Assembly (NCBI GenBank): GCA_002742845.1
Contig: DLUH01000001.1
Coordinates: forward strand, 246,501-310,500
Length of the DNA: 64,000 bases
Reading direction: 5' to 3'
DNA from: Sulfurovum sp. UBA12169
Lineage (GTDB): Bacteria; Campylobacterota; Campylobacteria; Campylobacterales; Sulfurovaceae
Shown one piece after another: positions 16,543 to 24,807 of this stretch. Position 1 is the stretch's first letter, and each line of letters opens with the position of its first letter. The translations under genes were made by a program, and so were the position numbers. The notes beneath the pieces were generated by a model. It saw only the letters and a program-made list of their open reading frames with translations. It was not told the DNA's origin and searched no databases.

Positions 16543-18255
16543 TTAATATGTTCTTTCTTTAACTTCAAACTTACCTAAAACCACATCCGCATATTCTTGT
16601 GTAATATTGAAATTTTTATCCATATAAGCATAGGTATGCTTTAAGAACTTTTCATCATCTCTTGTCGGAAAATCCTCACGAAAGTGCCCCCCGCGGCTCT
16701 CTTCACGAGCCAAGGCGCCTTCAACAATGAAAAGACTGTATTCAAGCATGTGTCCAAGTTCGATCGCTTCTTGAATCTCGGTATTGAAAACGGAGGATTT
16801 ATCATCCACGCGGATATGTTTATATCGCGCGAGAAGCTCTTTGATCTTCTCTTTTTGTCGAGTGAGAGACTCAGCTGTTCTGAATACGCCCGCATCTTTT
16901 GTCATGCTCTCCTGAAGCTCTTCTCGAAGCTTGGCTACCTTTTCATTTCCGTTATTTGTTTTTACCCACTGATACTCTGCCAGCATACCGGCTGCATCTT
17001 CGCTTGTTGCCGGCCTGAGTGTAAGTGTGCTTAAGTCTTTAAGCATGTTCTGACCCGCATGTCTTCCAAAAAGAAGTGCTTCAAGGACTGAGTTGGCGCC
17101 CAATCTGTTTGCGCCGTGTACTGAAACACAAGAACACTCACCGGCAGCATAGAAACCTTCGACAAGCTCTTGAGGGTTTTTACGTACATGACAGTTGATA
17201 TCTACAGGAATCCCTCCCATAGAGTAGTGTGCCGTTGCTGCAATATGGATAGGCTCTTTAAGCATATCCTGCCCCAGGAAAGTAATTGCCAGCTCTCTAA
17301 GTTCGGGAAGTCTTGTAAGAATAATCTGAGGATCAAGATGCGTAAGATCAATACTGACAGCATCTTTGTTAGGACCCACGCCTCTTCCTTCGCGAATCTC
17401 TTGCATAATCGCACGGCTTACAACATCTCTTGATGCAAGCTCCAGGGCATTGGGCGCATATTTTTCCATAAACCTTTCGCCCTCCGAATTAAAAAGACGA
17501 CCCCCTTCTCCGCGCGCTGCTTCCGAGATAAGAATACCTGAGCCTCCCAGGCCGCTTGGGTGAAACTGAACAAACTCCATGTCTTCCAGAGGAAGACCGT
17601 GACGCGCAACAATAGAGAGAGAATCGCCGGTATTTGCATGGGCGTTGGAGTTGATCTTGTAAGCCCTTGCGTGTCCGCCTGTTGCAAACATAGTAGCTTT
17701 GGCATTGAAAATGGCCGGTTTGGCATCTCTAATATCAAATGCGACGACACCCGAGACTTTACCGTCTTTGTAGATAATATCTGCTGCATACCATTCATCA
17801 AATACCTGGACATTCTCGCGCACACATTGTTCATACATGGTTTGCAAGAGCGTAAGTCCTGTTCTGTCTTTTGCATAACAGGCTCTGGGCTTGGATTGTC
17901 CGCCAAAAGGACGGATGGCGATATCACCTCTATCGTCTCTTGAAAAAACAGCTCCCATCTGTTCGGCCCATCTAATCGTTTCGGGTGCCTTGGTACACAT
18001 CAATTCAACACAATCCTGGTCTGCAAGATAATCACTTCCTTTAACCGTATCAAATTCATGAAGCTCTGTAGAGTCGCCTTCGCCAAGTGCGGCATTAATT
18101 CCCCCTTGGGCTGCGCCGGAATGACTTCTTAGAGGGTGAAGTTTAGTGATAACAGCTGTTTTCTTGCCTGCCGCAGTCAACTCCCGTGCTGCAGCAAGCC
18201 CTGCAAGTCCTGCACCGACAATGACTGCATCGTATTGATAGATCTTAACATCCAT
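16543..18255 (-). CDS. sdhA: Succinate dehydrogenase/fumarate reductase flavoprotein
   Basis: 570 residues. FAD-binding [10 protein letters not shown] (14-23), the covalent-FAD histidine His45 in [10 protein letters not shown], the substrate loops [10 protein letters not shown] and [10 protein letters not shown], and [10 protein letters not shown] are all present. There is no twin-arginine signal, unlike the periplasmic MfrA of Wolinella/Campylobacter, so this enzyme should face the cytoplasm and work as succinate dehydrogenase or fumarate reductase. First gene of sdhABE, with 10 nt to sdhB. Confidence 0.93.
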   Translation of the reverse strand: MDVKIYQYDAVIVGAGLAGLAAARELTAAGKKTAVITKLHPLRSHSGAAQGGINAALGEGDSTELHEFDTVKGSDYLADQDCVELMCTKAPETIRWAEQMGAVFSRDDRGDIAIRPFGGQSKPRACYAKDRTGLTLLQTMYEQCVRENVQVFDEWYAADIIYKDGKVSGVVAFDIRDAKPAIFNAKATMFATGGHARAYKINSNAHANTGDSLSIVARHGLPLEDMEFVQFHPSGLGGSGILISEAARGEGGRLFNSEGERFMEKYAPNALELASRDVVSRAIMQEIREGRGVGPNKDAVSIDLTHLDPQIILTRLPELRELAITFLGQDMLKEPIHIAATAHYSMGGIPVDINCHVRKNPQELVEGFYAAGECSCVSVHGANRLGANSVLEALLFGRHAGQNMLKDLSTLTLRPATSEDAAGMLAEYQWVKTNNGNEKVAKLREELQESMTKDAGVFRTAESLTRQKEKIKELLARYKHIRVDDKSSVFNTEIQEAIELGHMLEYSLFIVEGALAREESRGGHFREDFPTRDDEKFLKHTYAYMDKNFNITQEYADVVLGKFEVKERTY

Positions 18256-18371
18256 GGCTACTATGTCCTTTTAGAGTAAATTTGGTTCTATTATATCTAT
18301 TGGTAAATATTAATTTCTTTAATAGTTTTATAAAAATGTGTAAATAGGGTGCAGTATGTTACAATTTTGCA

Positions 18372-19205
18372 ATGAAAAAAATAGACAAAGAACAATACCT
18401 TATCAATAAACTCACCTCGAAACATATAGGTGATGATGCAGCCGTAATAGGGAACATGCTTTATAGTATGGATACCTTTTTTGAAGATGTACATTTCAAG
18501 CGTTCCTGGATGAATATGACGCAAATCGGCAAAAAGGCAATGCTGGTCAACCTCTCTGATGCTATAGCGATGAATGCCGAGCCAAAATATGCCCTCGTAT
18601 CGGTCTCTTTGCCAAAAAACATTGAAAATAAAGAGATAGACGAGCTGATGAAAAGTCTTGAGGATACGGCAAAATTGTATGGATGTGAAATCATCGGGGG
18701 AGATACGATAGGTGCCGATAAGCTGCATCTCTCAATCGCCGTCATTTCGCAAAGCTTCCATCCGCTTTTGCGCAAAGGGCTGCGGGAGGGAGATTTGTTG
18801 GCATTCACAGGTACTCTGGGCCAGAGCAAACACGATCTTGAAATATTGCTCCGAGGAGAGAAAATCTCAAGCGATTCTAAATTTTATGAGCCAAAACTGC
18901 GAGTTGAATTTATCAAAAAGTCGCATCCCTATCTGCATGCAGGTATGGATATATCCGATGGTCTTTTTTGTGACACCAATAAACTGTTGGATACAAACGG
19001 ATATGGATTTGAATTGCTGCTTGACATTGACCAAGAAATGGGTCTTAGCGGGGAAGAGTATGAGATGCTTGTGGGGTTTTCTCCGGAAAATCTTGAGACC
19101 GTTTTGGCGATAGCCAAAGAAACAGATACTGCTCTGACTGTATTTGCAAAAGTGGTTCAAAACGATAAACGATTTTGCTGCGAAAGCCACCATTTTAAAA
19201 ATTGA
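18372..19205 (+). CDS. thiL: Thiamine-monophosphate kinase
   Basis: 277 residues. It phosphorylates thiamine monophosphate to the diphosphate cofactor. Visible family features are HIGDDAAVI near the N terminus, NLSDAIAMNAEPKYALVSVSLP, GGDTIGADKL and MDISDGLFCD. It is a little shorter than the ~320-residue E. coli protein but has the full core. truD follows after 14 nt. Confidence 0.92.
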   Translation: MKKIDKEQYLINKLTSKHIGDDAAVIGNMLYSMDTFFEDVHFKRSWMNMTQIGKKAMLVNLSDAIAMNAEPKYALVSVSLPKNIENKEIDELMKSLEDTAKLYGCEIIGGDTIGADKLHLSIAVISQSFHPLLRKGLREGDLLAFTGTLGQSKHDLEILLRGEKISSDSKFYEPKLRVEFIKKSHPYLHAGMDISDGLFCDTNKLLDTNGYGFELLLDIDQEMGLSGEEYEMLVGFSPENLETVLAIAKETDTALTVFAKVVQNDKRFCCESHHFKN

Positions 19206-19219
19206 GGAATACATTAACC

Positions 19220-20290
19220 ATGAAACCTATTTACCCCTTGCCTGTTCAAAATGAATTTGTTTTTAACTCCACTCCGCGGGATTTTACTGTAGAGGAGATA
19301 CCTCTTTATGAGTTTACGGGGGAGGGCGAACATCTTGTATTGAAGGTTCGCAAAAAAGAACTGACCACATGGGAGATGCTCGATATACTCTCGCAGTATG
19401 TTGGCATCAAAAGACGCGATATGGGATATGCCGGACTTAAAGATAAGCATGCCATGACCATACAATGGGTCTCTTTGCCTGCGAAATTTGAAGAGAAGCT
19501 AGCCGCATTTTCTCATGAAAAGATCAAAATACTTGAAAGCACCAGACACAATAACAAAATACGTGTAGGACATCTCAAGGGAAATCGCTTTGATATCCGA
19601 CTTAAAAAAGTATTGGGGATACAAAAAGACAAGCTTGACTCTGTGCTAAAATGGATCAAAGCTAACGGCGTACCCAATTATTTTGGCAATCAACGTTTCG
19701 GTACGGATGGAACAAACTGGATAGATGGCAAAAAGCTTTTGTCTGGCGAGCTTAAGATCCGGGATAAAAAAACACGTGAATTTTTAATGGGATCCTATCA
19801 GAGTTATCTTTTTAATTTATGGCTTGCAAAACGTATGGAGCTTAACTTGTTGTTGGAAAAATTCAGCGAAGAGGAAGCTGAACAGCTTTTAAAACTCCCG
19901 TCCGGTGCACTCAAGGGAGTCAAGGCGCAACCCAATTTCTTTAAGCTTCTCGAGGGCGATTTGATGATGCACTATCCTTACGGAAGACTTTTTGAAGCAG
20001 AAGAGTTGGATAAAGAAGCAGAACGTTTCGAGACAAAGGATATCGCCCCCACAGGTCTTTTGCCCGGAAGTAAAACCAAAAGAGCCACAGGTGTTGCCAG
20101 ACTTTTTGAAGAACAGTTTGACGAAGAGATCAAAATTTTCGGCGCCAGACGCTATGCATGGGTTCAAGCGACAGAAATAAAGAAAAATTATGTCGAAGAA
20201 AAAGCCCATTATGAGCTTAGTTTTGTTCTGCCAAAAGGTTCCTATGCGACCAATGTGCTTGACGTACTCAGGGGCACCAATCAAATTTGA
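19220..20290 (+). CDS. truD: tRNA pseudouridine(13) synthase
   Basis: 356 residues from the ATG at 19220, preferred over an in-frame TTG at 19202 because GAGGAAT precedes it. TruD makes pseudouridine 13 in tRNA-Glu. The N-terminal FVFNSTPRDFTVEEIPLYEFTGEGEH, the catalytic-Asp region MGYAGLKDKHAMT, GVPNYFGNQRFG and the TruD insertion domain are present. Probably co-transcribed with thiL. Confidence 0.93.
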   Translation: MKPIYPLPVQNEFVFNSTPRDFTVEEIPLYEFTGEGEHLVLKVRKKELTTWEMLDILSQYVGIKRRDMGYAGLKDKHAMTIQWVSLPAKFEEKLAAFSHEKIKILESTRHNNKIRVGHLKGNRFDIRLKKVLGIQKDKLDSVLKWIKANGVPNYFGNQRFGTDGTNWIDGKKLLSGELKIRDKKTREFLMGSYQSYLFNLWLAKRMELNLLLEKFSEEEAEQLLKLPSGALKGVKAQPNFFKLLEGDLMMHYPYGRLFEAEELDKEAERFETKDIAPTGLLPGSKTKRATGVARLFEEQFDEEIKIFGARRYAWVQATEIKKNYVEEKAHYELSFVLPKGSYATNVLDVLRGTNQI

Positions 20291-20364
20291 AATGATGAAG
20301 ACTTCATTCTTTTTTCATAGCTGTATGCTATACTAAAAAAAATAATTCGGACTAAGGAAAAAGT

Positions 20365-21951
20365 ATGGGATATTCTCATTGGGCAGCCGGCGCTTTGATG
20401 GCGGGGATAATGATATTCAACGGCTGCGGCGGCGGTGGAGGCGGAGGAGAAGCCGAAACATTAAATCAAGCTCCCACAGCAGACGCAGGGATAGATAAAA
20501 GCATACAGGTGAATCAAACGGTAAATATTGTCGGAAGCGGCAGCGATGCAGACGGAACCATTGCAAGCTATCAATGGAAAAATGGCAGCACGGTTTTAGC
20601 CAATACGGCTTCATTTGACTACACCCCGTCCACAGCCGGCATTCATACATTAACTCTCACCGTCACCGACAATGAAGGCGCAACGGACAGCGACACGATG
20701 AATGTGACAGTCACGGAAGCAAATACGGTGCAAAGAGTGATGCCGCTTGCGGTTATCCGCATAGAGTTTGATGATTATCAGTTTGACAGCTCTGCTTCTG
20801 AGTGGAATCAAAAAATATTCGGCTCAAATGAAGGGGGATTGAACGATTATTATCATGAAATTTCTTACGGTACATTTCAATTCCGACCCGCCACAGAAAC
20901 AAACGGAGAGAATGACGGCATCATTACGGTGCATCTTGATGAAAACCATCCCGATGAATTGCAAACAAAGATAGACAGATTAAAAAATGCGGCCATACTC
21001 GCAGACGAATATATCGATTTTGCACAGTATGATACCGACAAAAACGGAGCAATAAGCTCCAATGAGCTTCAAATCATGTTTTTAGTGGCTGGCGGCGAGC
21101 TTGCAACGTCAGCTCATCCCGGAATTTGGGCGCACCAATGGTGCATGGACACATCAATCAATGTCGGACCTCCCAAACTTGATAATGTCACTCTCATGAG
21201 CTGCGATTATGAAGGGGTATATGCGGCTTTTGGCGAAAAACATTTTGATGCTCTTACGGGCAACGATGCTACCGTAGGGATTATCGCTCATGAGCTGGGG
21301 CATGCAGTATTTGGTTTGCCGGATCTTTACGATACAGACGACAGCTCAGAGGGTATCGGCAATTTCGGTTTGATGGGCGCAGGAAGCTGGGGGTATAAAG
21401 AAGGAGAATTTTATGGCGCAACACCGGTGCATATGACAGGATGGAGCAAAGCATACAGCGGTTTTGTTGTGCCGGCCGTCGTTACTGATGCCCAAGAGTT
21501 GCAGATAAAAGCCGCTTCTTCGACAGGTTACACACTCTATAAGATTCCGACCGGTCGCAGTGGCGAATATTTTTTAATAGAAAACAGAGCTAACAGCGGA
21601 TACGATAGGGGATTATATATCCTTAAAGAGTTGGGTGATTTTGAGGGGGGATTGTCTATTTTGCATATCGATGACACTCTGTTGCCCGGCTGCATCACCA
21701 CAAACAGCTGCAACGAAAACGAATCCCATAAACTAGTTGATATAGAAGAGGCCAATCGTCCGGGACTGGATACCAATAAACACAGAGGAGACTACCTAAA
21801 TCTCTTTTTTCAAGCAAACAACGCAAGTTTTACGCCCTCTACCGATCCAAACTCAGACCGATATGACGGTTCTGACAGCGGTGTAAACATCACAAATATT
21901 TCCGGCCCCGGAGATATCATGAGTGCAGATTTGACAACAGAAACCAACTAA
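20365..21951 (+). CDS. PKD-domain M6-type metalloprotease lipoprotein
   Basis: 528 residues. The N-terminal hydrophobic segment ends in a lipobox with Cys21 and a polyglycine stretch, so the mature protein is probably lipid-anchored. A PKD domain follows (~33-117, NQAPTADAGIDKS to TLTVTDNEGATDS). The protease domain has HELGHAVFGLPDLYD from His309, the zinc motif of the M6/immune inhibitor A family, then FGLMGAGSWG. It lacks the conserved N-terminal propeptide-like domain usually fused to M6 proteases; a matching small protein is encoded 12 nt downstream. Signal: unusually few positive residues at the N terminus. Role: extracellular proteolysis, substrate unknown. Confidence 0.85.
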   Translation: MGYSHWAAGALMAGIMIFNGCGGGGGGGEAETLNQAPTADAGIDKSIQVNQTVNIVGSGSDADGTIASYQWKNGSTVLANTASFDYTPSTAGIHTLTLTVTDNEGATDSDTMNVTVTEANTVQRVMPLAVIRIEFDDYQFDSSASEWNQKIFGSNEGGLNDYYHEISYGTFQFRPATETNGENDGIITVHLDENHPDELQTKIDRLKNAAILADEYIDFAQYDTDKNGAISSNELQIMFLVAGGELATSAHPGIWAHQWCMDTSINVGPPKLDNVTLMSCDYEGVYAAFGEKHFDALTGNDATVGIIAHELGHAVFGLPDLYDTDDSSEGIGNFGLMGAGSWGYKEGEFYGATPVHMTGWSKAYSGFVVPAVVTDAQELQIKAASSTGYTLYKIPTGRSGEYFLIENRANSGYDRGLYILKELGDFEGGLSILHIDDTLLPGCITTNSCNENESHKLVDIEEANRPGLDTNKHRGDYLNLFFQANNASFTPSTDPNSDRYDGSDSGVNITNISGPGDIMSADLTTETN

Positions 21952-21963
21952 AAGGAATCAAAC

Positions 21964-22335
21964 ATGAAAAGATTAATTTTATTTATAAGTATGCTAACGT
22001 TCGCATTTTCTGTACCTGCTTTTCAAGGTTCTTTAGAATTTAAACAAAATGACGGTTCAGCCTTTCAGGGAAAACTCAAAGGCGATGAATGGTTCAATTG
22101 GATCGAGGACAATGAGGGGCATATCATAAAATACAACAATAGCTCTAAAAACTATGAATACGCCAAAACAGAAGAAAAAAACGGTACGCTGGAGCTGATA
22201 CCTTCGGGTGTTAAAGTCCAAAGAAGCGAAGCGCTTGATCGTAATGCGTCAGAACTTTTTAAAATTGACCCTCAGCTTCTGCGAAAGATCTGGAAACAAA
22301 AAAGAGAAAAAGCATACCGATACAAAGCAAAATAA
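21964..22335 (+). CDS. Secreted protein resembling the M6-protease N-terminal (propeptide-like) domain
   Basis: 123 residues with a signal peptide (MKRLILFISMLTFAFSVPAF). The stretch FKQNDGSAFQGKLKGDEWFN followed by WIEDNEGHIIKYNNS matches the pattern (QPDG.....LxGDExxxWxEDxxGYxI) found at the N terminus of many M6 metalloproteases. It lies 12 nt after an M6 protease that lacks this part, so the propeptide or chaperone appears to be a separate protein. The function is inferred; the C-terminal ~40 residues are basic and unrecognised. The operon ends at the terminator 22346-22370. Confidence 0.7.
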   Translation: MKRLILFISMLTFAFSVPAFQGSLEFKQNDGSAFQGKLKGDEWFNWIEDNEGHIIKYNNSSKNYEYAKTEEKNGTLELIPSGVKVQRSEALDRNASELFKIDPQLLRKIWKQKREKAYRYKAK

Positions 22336-22345
22336 AAGTTGGGCC

Positions 22346-22370
22346 AGAGGTTTATTTAACCTCTTTTTTT
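22346..22370 (+). terminator. Rho-independent terminator of the M6 protease operon, overlapping the murA 3' end
   Basis: AGAGGTT and AACCTCT pair around a 5-nt loop and are followed by six T. The stem lies partly within the last codons of convergent murA, so the sequence serves both as terminator and coding region. Confidence 0.8.
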
Positions 22371-23623
22371 CGCACGATATCTGCGCCCAGCGCGGAGAGT
22401 TTTCCCTCCAAATCGTCATACCCTCTGTCCAGATGATAAATACGGCGTACATTTGTCGTACCTTCCGCAACCAATGCTGCCAAAACAAGCGCCGAACTGG
22501 CTCTTAGGTCAGTTGCCATGACATCGGCACCGTAAAGTTTGTCCACTCCTTTGACGGCGGCGATATTGCCTTTGAGCCAGATATCTGCACCCAAACGATT
22601 TAGTTCGCTCACATGCATAAAGCGGTTCTCAAAAAGACGCTCTTCGATGATGCTTTCTCCGTTAGCCATGACCGCAAGTGCCATAAATTGCGCCTGCATA
22701 TCTGTCGGAAATCCAGGATACTCAATCGTGGTGAGATTGACCGGTTTGATCTCTTTTGGAGGATAAACAGTGATGCTCTCTTCGGTTACGTCAAATCTGC
22801 AACCCATCGCTTCGAGTTTATCTATGGAAGCTCTAATATGCCGTTCGTCAACCTTATTTAAAGTAATCACAGAGCCCGTAATTGCTCCCGCACAAAGATA
22901 AGTGCCTGCTTCAATACGGTCAGGGATGATCTCTACGGGTTGGAAAGTGAGCGGCTTTCCGTCTGTCCCGTAGATGGTAAGTTCGTTAGTGCCAATACCT
23001 TCTATCCGAACCCCTGCATCAGCAATCATTTCACACAATTGTACCACTTCGGGTTCTTTGGCGGCATTGATGATGCTTGTGACCCCTTTAGCGAGTGCGG
23101 CCGCCATCACAATATTTTCCGTACCTCCTACGGTAATTTTGTCAAAGACAATCTTGGCTCCATGCAAACCTTCGTGGGCTTCTGCACGCACATAGCCGCC
23201 CTTGATCTCTATCTTTGCGCCCATCGCCTCAAGCGCCTTGAGATGCAAATCTATGGGGCGTTGTCCGATGGCACATCCTCCGGGCAAACTTACTTCACAC
23301 TCTCCAAACCGTGCAAGCAGCGGACCAAGTACCAAAATAGAAGCTCTCATTTGAGAAACAATTTCATAAACCGCCTTGGTGGATGTCATGGATCCGTTGT
23401 TGATCTTGGCTGTTGTTGTGCCTTCGTGTTCGACTTTGCCGCCGAGCATCGTCAAAAGCTTGAGCAGGGTACGGATATCTACAACATTTGGCAGATTGGT
23501 AAGGGTTACATCTTTATCACTGAGTATGGTTGCTGCAATAATGGGTAAAGCAGCATTTTTTGCGCCGCTAATTGTCACACTGCCGCTCAATTTTCTCCCG
23601 CCGTTGATCTGTAAATAATCCAT
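22352..23623 (-). CDS. murA: UDP-N-acetylglucosamine 1-carboxyvinyltransferase
   Basis: 423 residues starting at MDYLQINGG (ATG at 23623 with AAGGAAG upstream; an earlier in-frame start is rejected). It performs the first committed step of peptidoglycan synthesis, transferring enolpyruvate from PEP to UDP-GlcNAc. [16 protein letters not shown], the catalytic cysteine loop [21 protein letters not shown], and [15 protein letters not shown] are intact. The active-site Cys means it should be fosfomycin-sensitive in principle. Confidence 0.95.
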   Translation of the reverse strand: MDYLQINGGRKLSGSVTISGAKNAALPIIAATILSDKDVTLTNLPNVVDIRTLLKLLTMLGGKVEHEGTTTAKINNGSMTSTKAVYEIVSQMRASILVLGPLLARFGECEVSLPGGCAIGQRPIDLHLKALEAMGAKIEIKGGYVRAEAHEGLHGAKIVFDKITVGGTENIVMAAALAKGVTSIINAAKEPEVVQLCEMIADAGVRIEGIGTNELTIYGTDGKPLTFQPVEIIPDRIEAGTYLCAGAITGSVITLNKVDERHIRASIDKLEAMGCRFDVTEESITVYPPKEIKPVNLTTIEYPGFPTDMQAQFMALAVMANGESIIEERLFENRFMHVSELNRLGADIWLKGNIAAVKGVDKLYGADVMATDLRASSALVLAALVAEGTTNVRRIYHLDRGYDDLEGKLSALGADIVRKKEVK

Positions 23624-23775
23624 TCTATACGCTTCCTTAATCAAAATTTACTGAGATTTTATCTAAAGTATGGTTAATCACAGCAGAAAGCAAAACAACG
23701 CCTCCGCTTAAATCAGAAATTCTTTTTTACATTAAAAAATAAAAAATTAATATTATTAACGATGATTTAAACAAT

Positions 23776-23811
23776 ATATTAGAAAATATCTTGTAAAATA
23801 TTTTCTAATAT
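23776..23811. repeat. AT-rich 14-bp inverted repeat in a divergent intergenic region
   Basis: ATATTAGAAAATAT (23776-23789) and its exact reverse complement (23798-23811) are separated by 8 nt. It lies between divergent murA and an unknown gene, 40 nt before the latter's start. It could be an operator for a dimeric regulator or an AT-rich hairpin; the perfect 14-bp arms are unlikely by chance. Confidence 0.6.
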
Positions 23812-23851
23812 AGAAAAGATATCAAACAAAATTTTATGCAAAGAGGGAATT

Positions 23852-24400
23852 ATGTCTAGCAGTTTAGATAAGCTTAAAGCACTCGCCAACCGTCTGGAAG
23901 ATAAATTGGTAGAAAAAGAAAAAAGCTCTGTTGTTACGGTCAAACCCGAAGATATCATTGAAGATAAGCCTGCTAGGCAAACTGCCCTGAAGATAAGCAC
24001 TGAATTTGAGAATGTGCGCAAAGAGAATTTAAAACGTCTTGAATTCTTATATGAAAAACTGAAAATTTTTGAGAAATCACCTGATTTTGAAAAAATATTT
24101 ATATATAAAGCTATGAACTTAAGCGGCATAGGCTTAAAAGAAGAAGATTTTGGCGAGGTGCGAGAAGGAAAATATATACAGATCATTGCCATTACCTACG
24201 AGCCGGACAAAAACGGGAAGAAAAAAGCAAAAAATATCTCTTTAGGTTATTTCGGAAAAGCAGAAACATTGGATGCTGTCTTGAAAAATGAAATTATAGA
24301 GTTTATTTTGCGTTGGCGTTATGAAAAAGCATTTCAAAACGTTGAACACTATAGATACCTTATCGATAGGCTTGAGCGCCCAAAAAGCACGCTTTTCTAG
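23852..24400 (+). CDS. Conserved-looking hypothetical protein
   Basis: 182 residues, not recognised. The N terminus (1-~60) is charged and probably helical/coiled (LDKLKALANRLEDKLVEKEK). The centre has a beta-like segment (YIQIIAITYEPDKNGKKKAKNISLGYFGKA) and the end is helical (EIIEFILRWRYEKAFQNVEHYRYLIDRLE). There are no signal peptide, membrane helices or cysteines, so it is cytoplasmic. It lies 66 nt before another unknown gene and upstream of a UvrD helicase. Start supported by AGAGGGA. Confidence 0.7.
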   Translation: MSSSLDKLKALANRLEDKLVEKEKSSVVTVKPEDIIEDKPARQTALKISTEFENVRKENLKRLEFLYEKLKIFEKSPDFEKIFIYKAMNLSGIGLKEEDFGEVREGKYIQIIAITYEPDKNGKKKAKNISLGYFGKAETLDAVLKNEIIEFILRWRYEKAFQNVEHYRYLIDRLERPKSTLF

Positions 24401-24465
24401 TCACTCGCTTCTAATCAAAGTTTTGATACAATCTCTTTTCAGATTAAATAAAGAGAGGAAAGTAA

Positions 24466-24804
24466 ATGCATATCGACCTAACACCCGAAGCCATTTTAGC
24501 ACAGTTGGGATACCCCCAAAACAATCATACACTTGAGCAAATCAATAAAATAATTTCAAATACAAAAAATTTTGAGCATTTCTCAAAACATCTGCTCTCT
24601 CTTCAGGATGCTCTTGCGGTAGAAAAAGGTTATATAGCGATGTCAAACTCCGAAAACTATTTAAAAATAAAGTGCGACGAGGATAGCAATGCAGATAATC
24701 TCTCTGCCTTTGCGGAATTGGTTGATCATTGGTCTAAAAAATATAAAATTTCCCTTAAAAAAGTAGAAAATAAACCGACATACTATATCCTTGGTCAACT
24801 CTAA
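24466..24804 (+). CDS. Hypothetical protein upstream of a UvrD-type helicase
   Basis: 112 residues, not recognised. Soluble, helical N-terminal half and a C-terminal half rich in beta-forming residues (KKYKISLKKVENKPTYYILGQL). AGAGGAAAG supports the start, with a TACAAT -10-like box at 24428. The helicase gene starts 3 nt after its stop, so the two are probably translated together and it may be an accessory protein of the helicase (inference). Confidence 0.7.
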   Translation: MHIDLTPEAILAQLGYPQNNHTLEQINKIISNTKNFEHFSKHLLSLQDALAVEKGYIAMSNSENYLKIKCDEDSNADNLSAFAELVDHWSKKYKISLKKVENKPTYYILGQL

Positions 24805-24807
24805 TCT

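Noticed and set aside
15642-16562. 306-codon plus-strand open frame opposite sdhB
   Set aside because: It lies antisense to a clear iron-sulfur subunit, has no RBS or recognisable motifs, and its cysteine/phenylalanine-rich content mirrors the opposite strand.
22940-23548. 202-codon plus-strand frame opposite murA
   Set aside because: Antisense to a catalytic, conserved gene; no motif or ribosome site.
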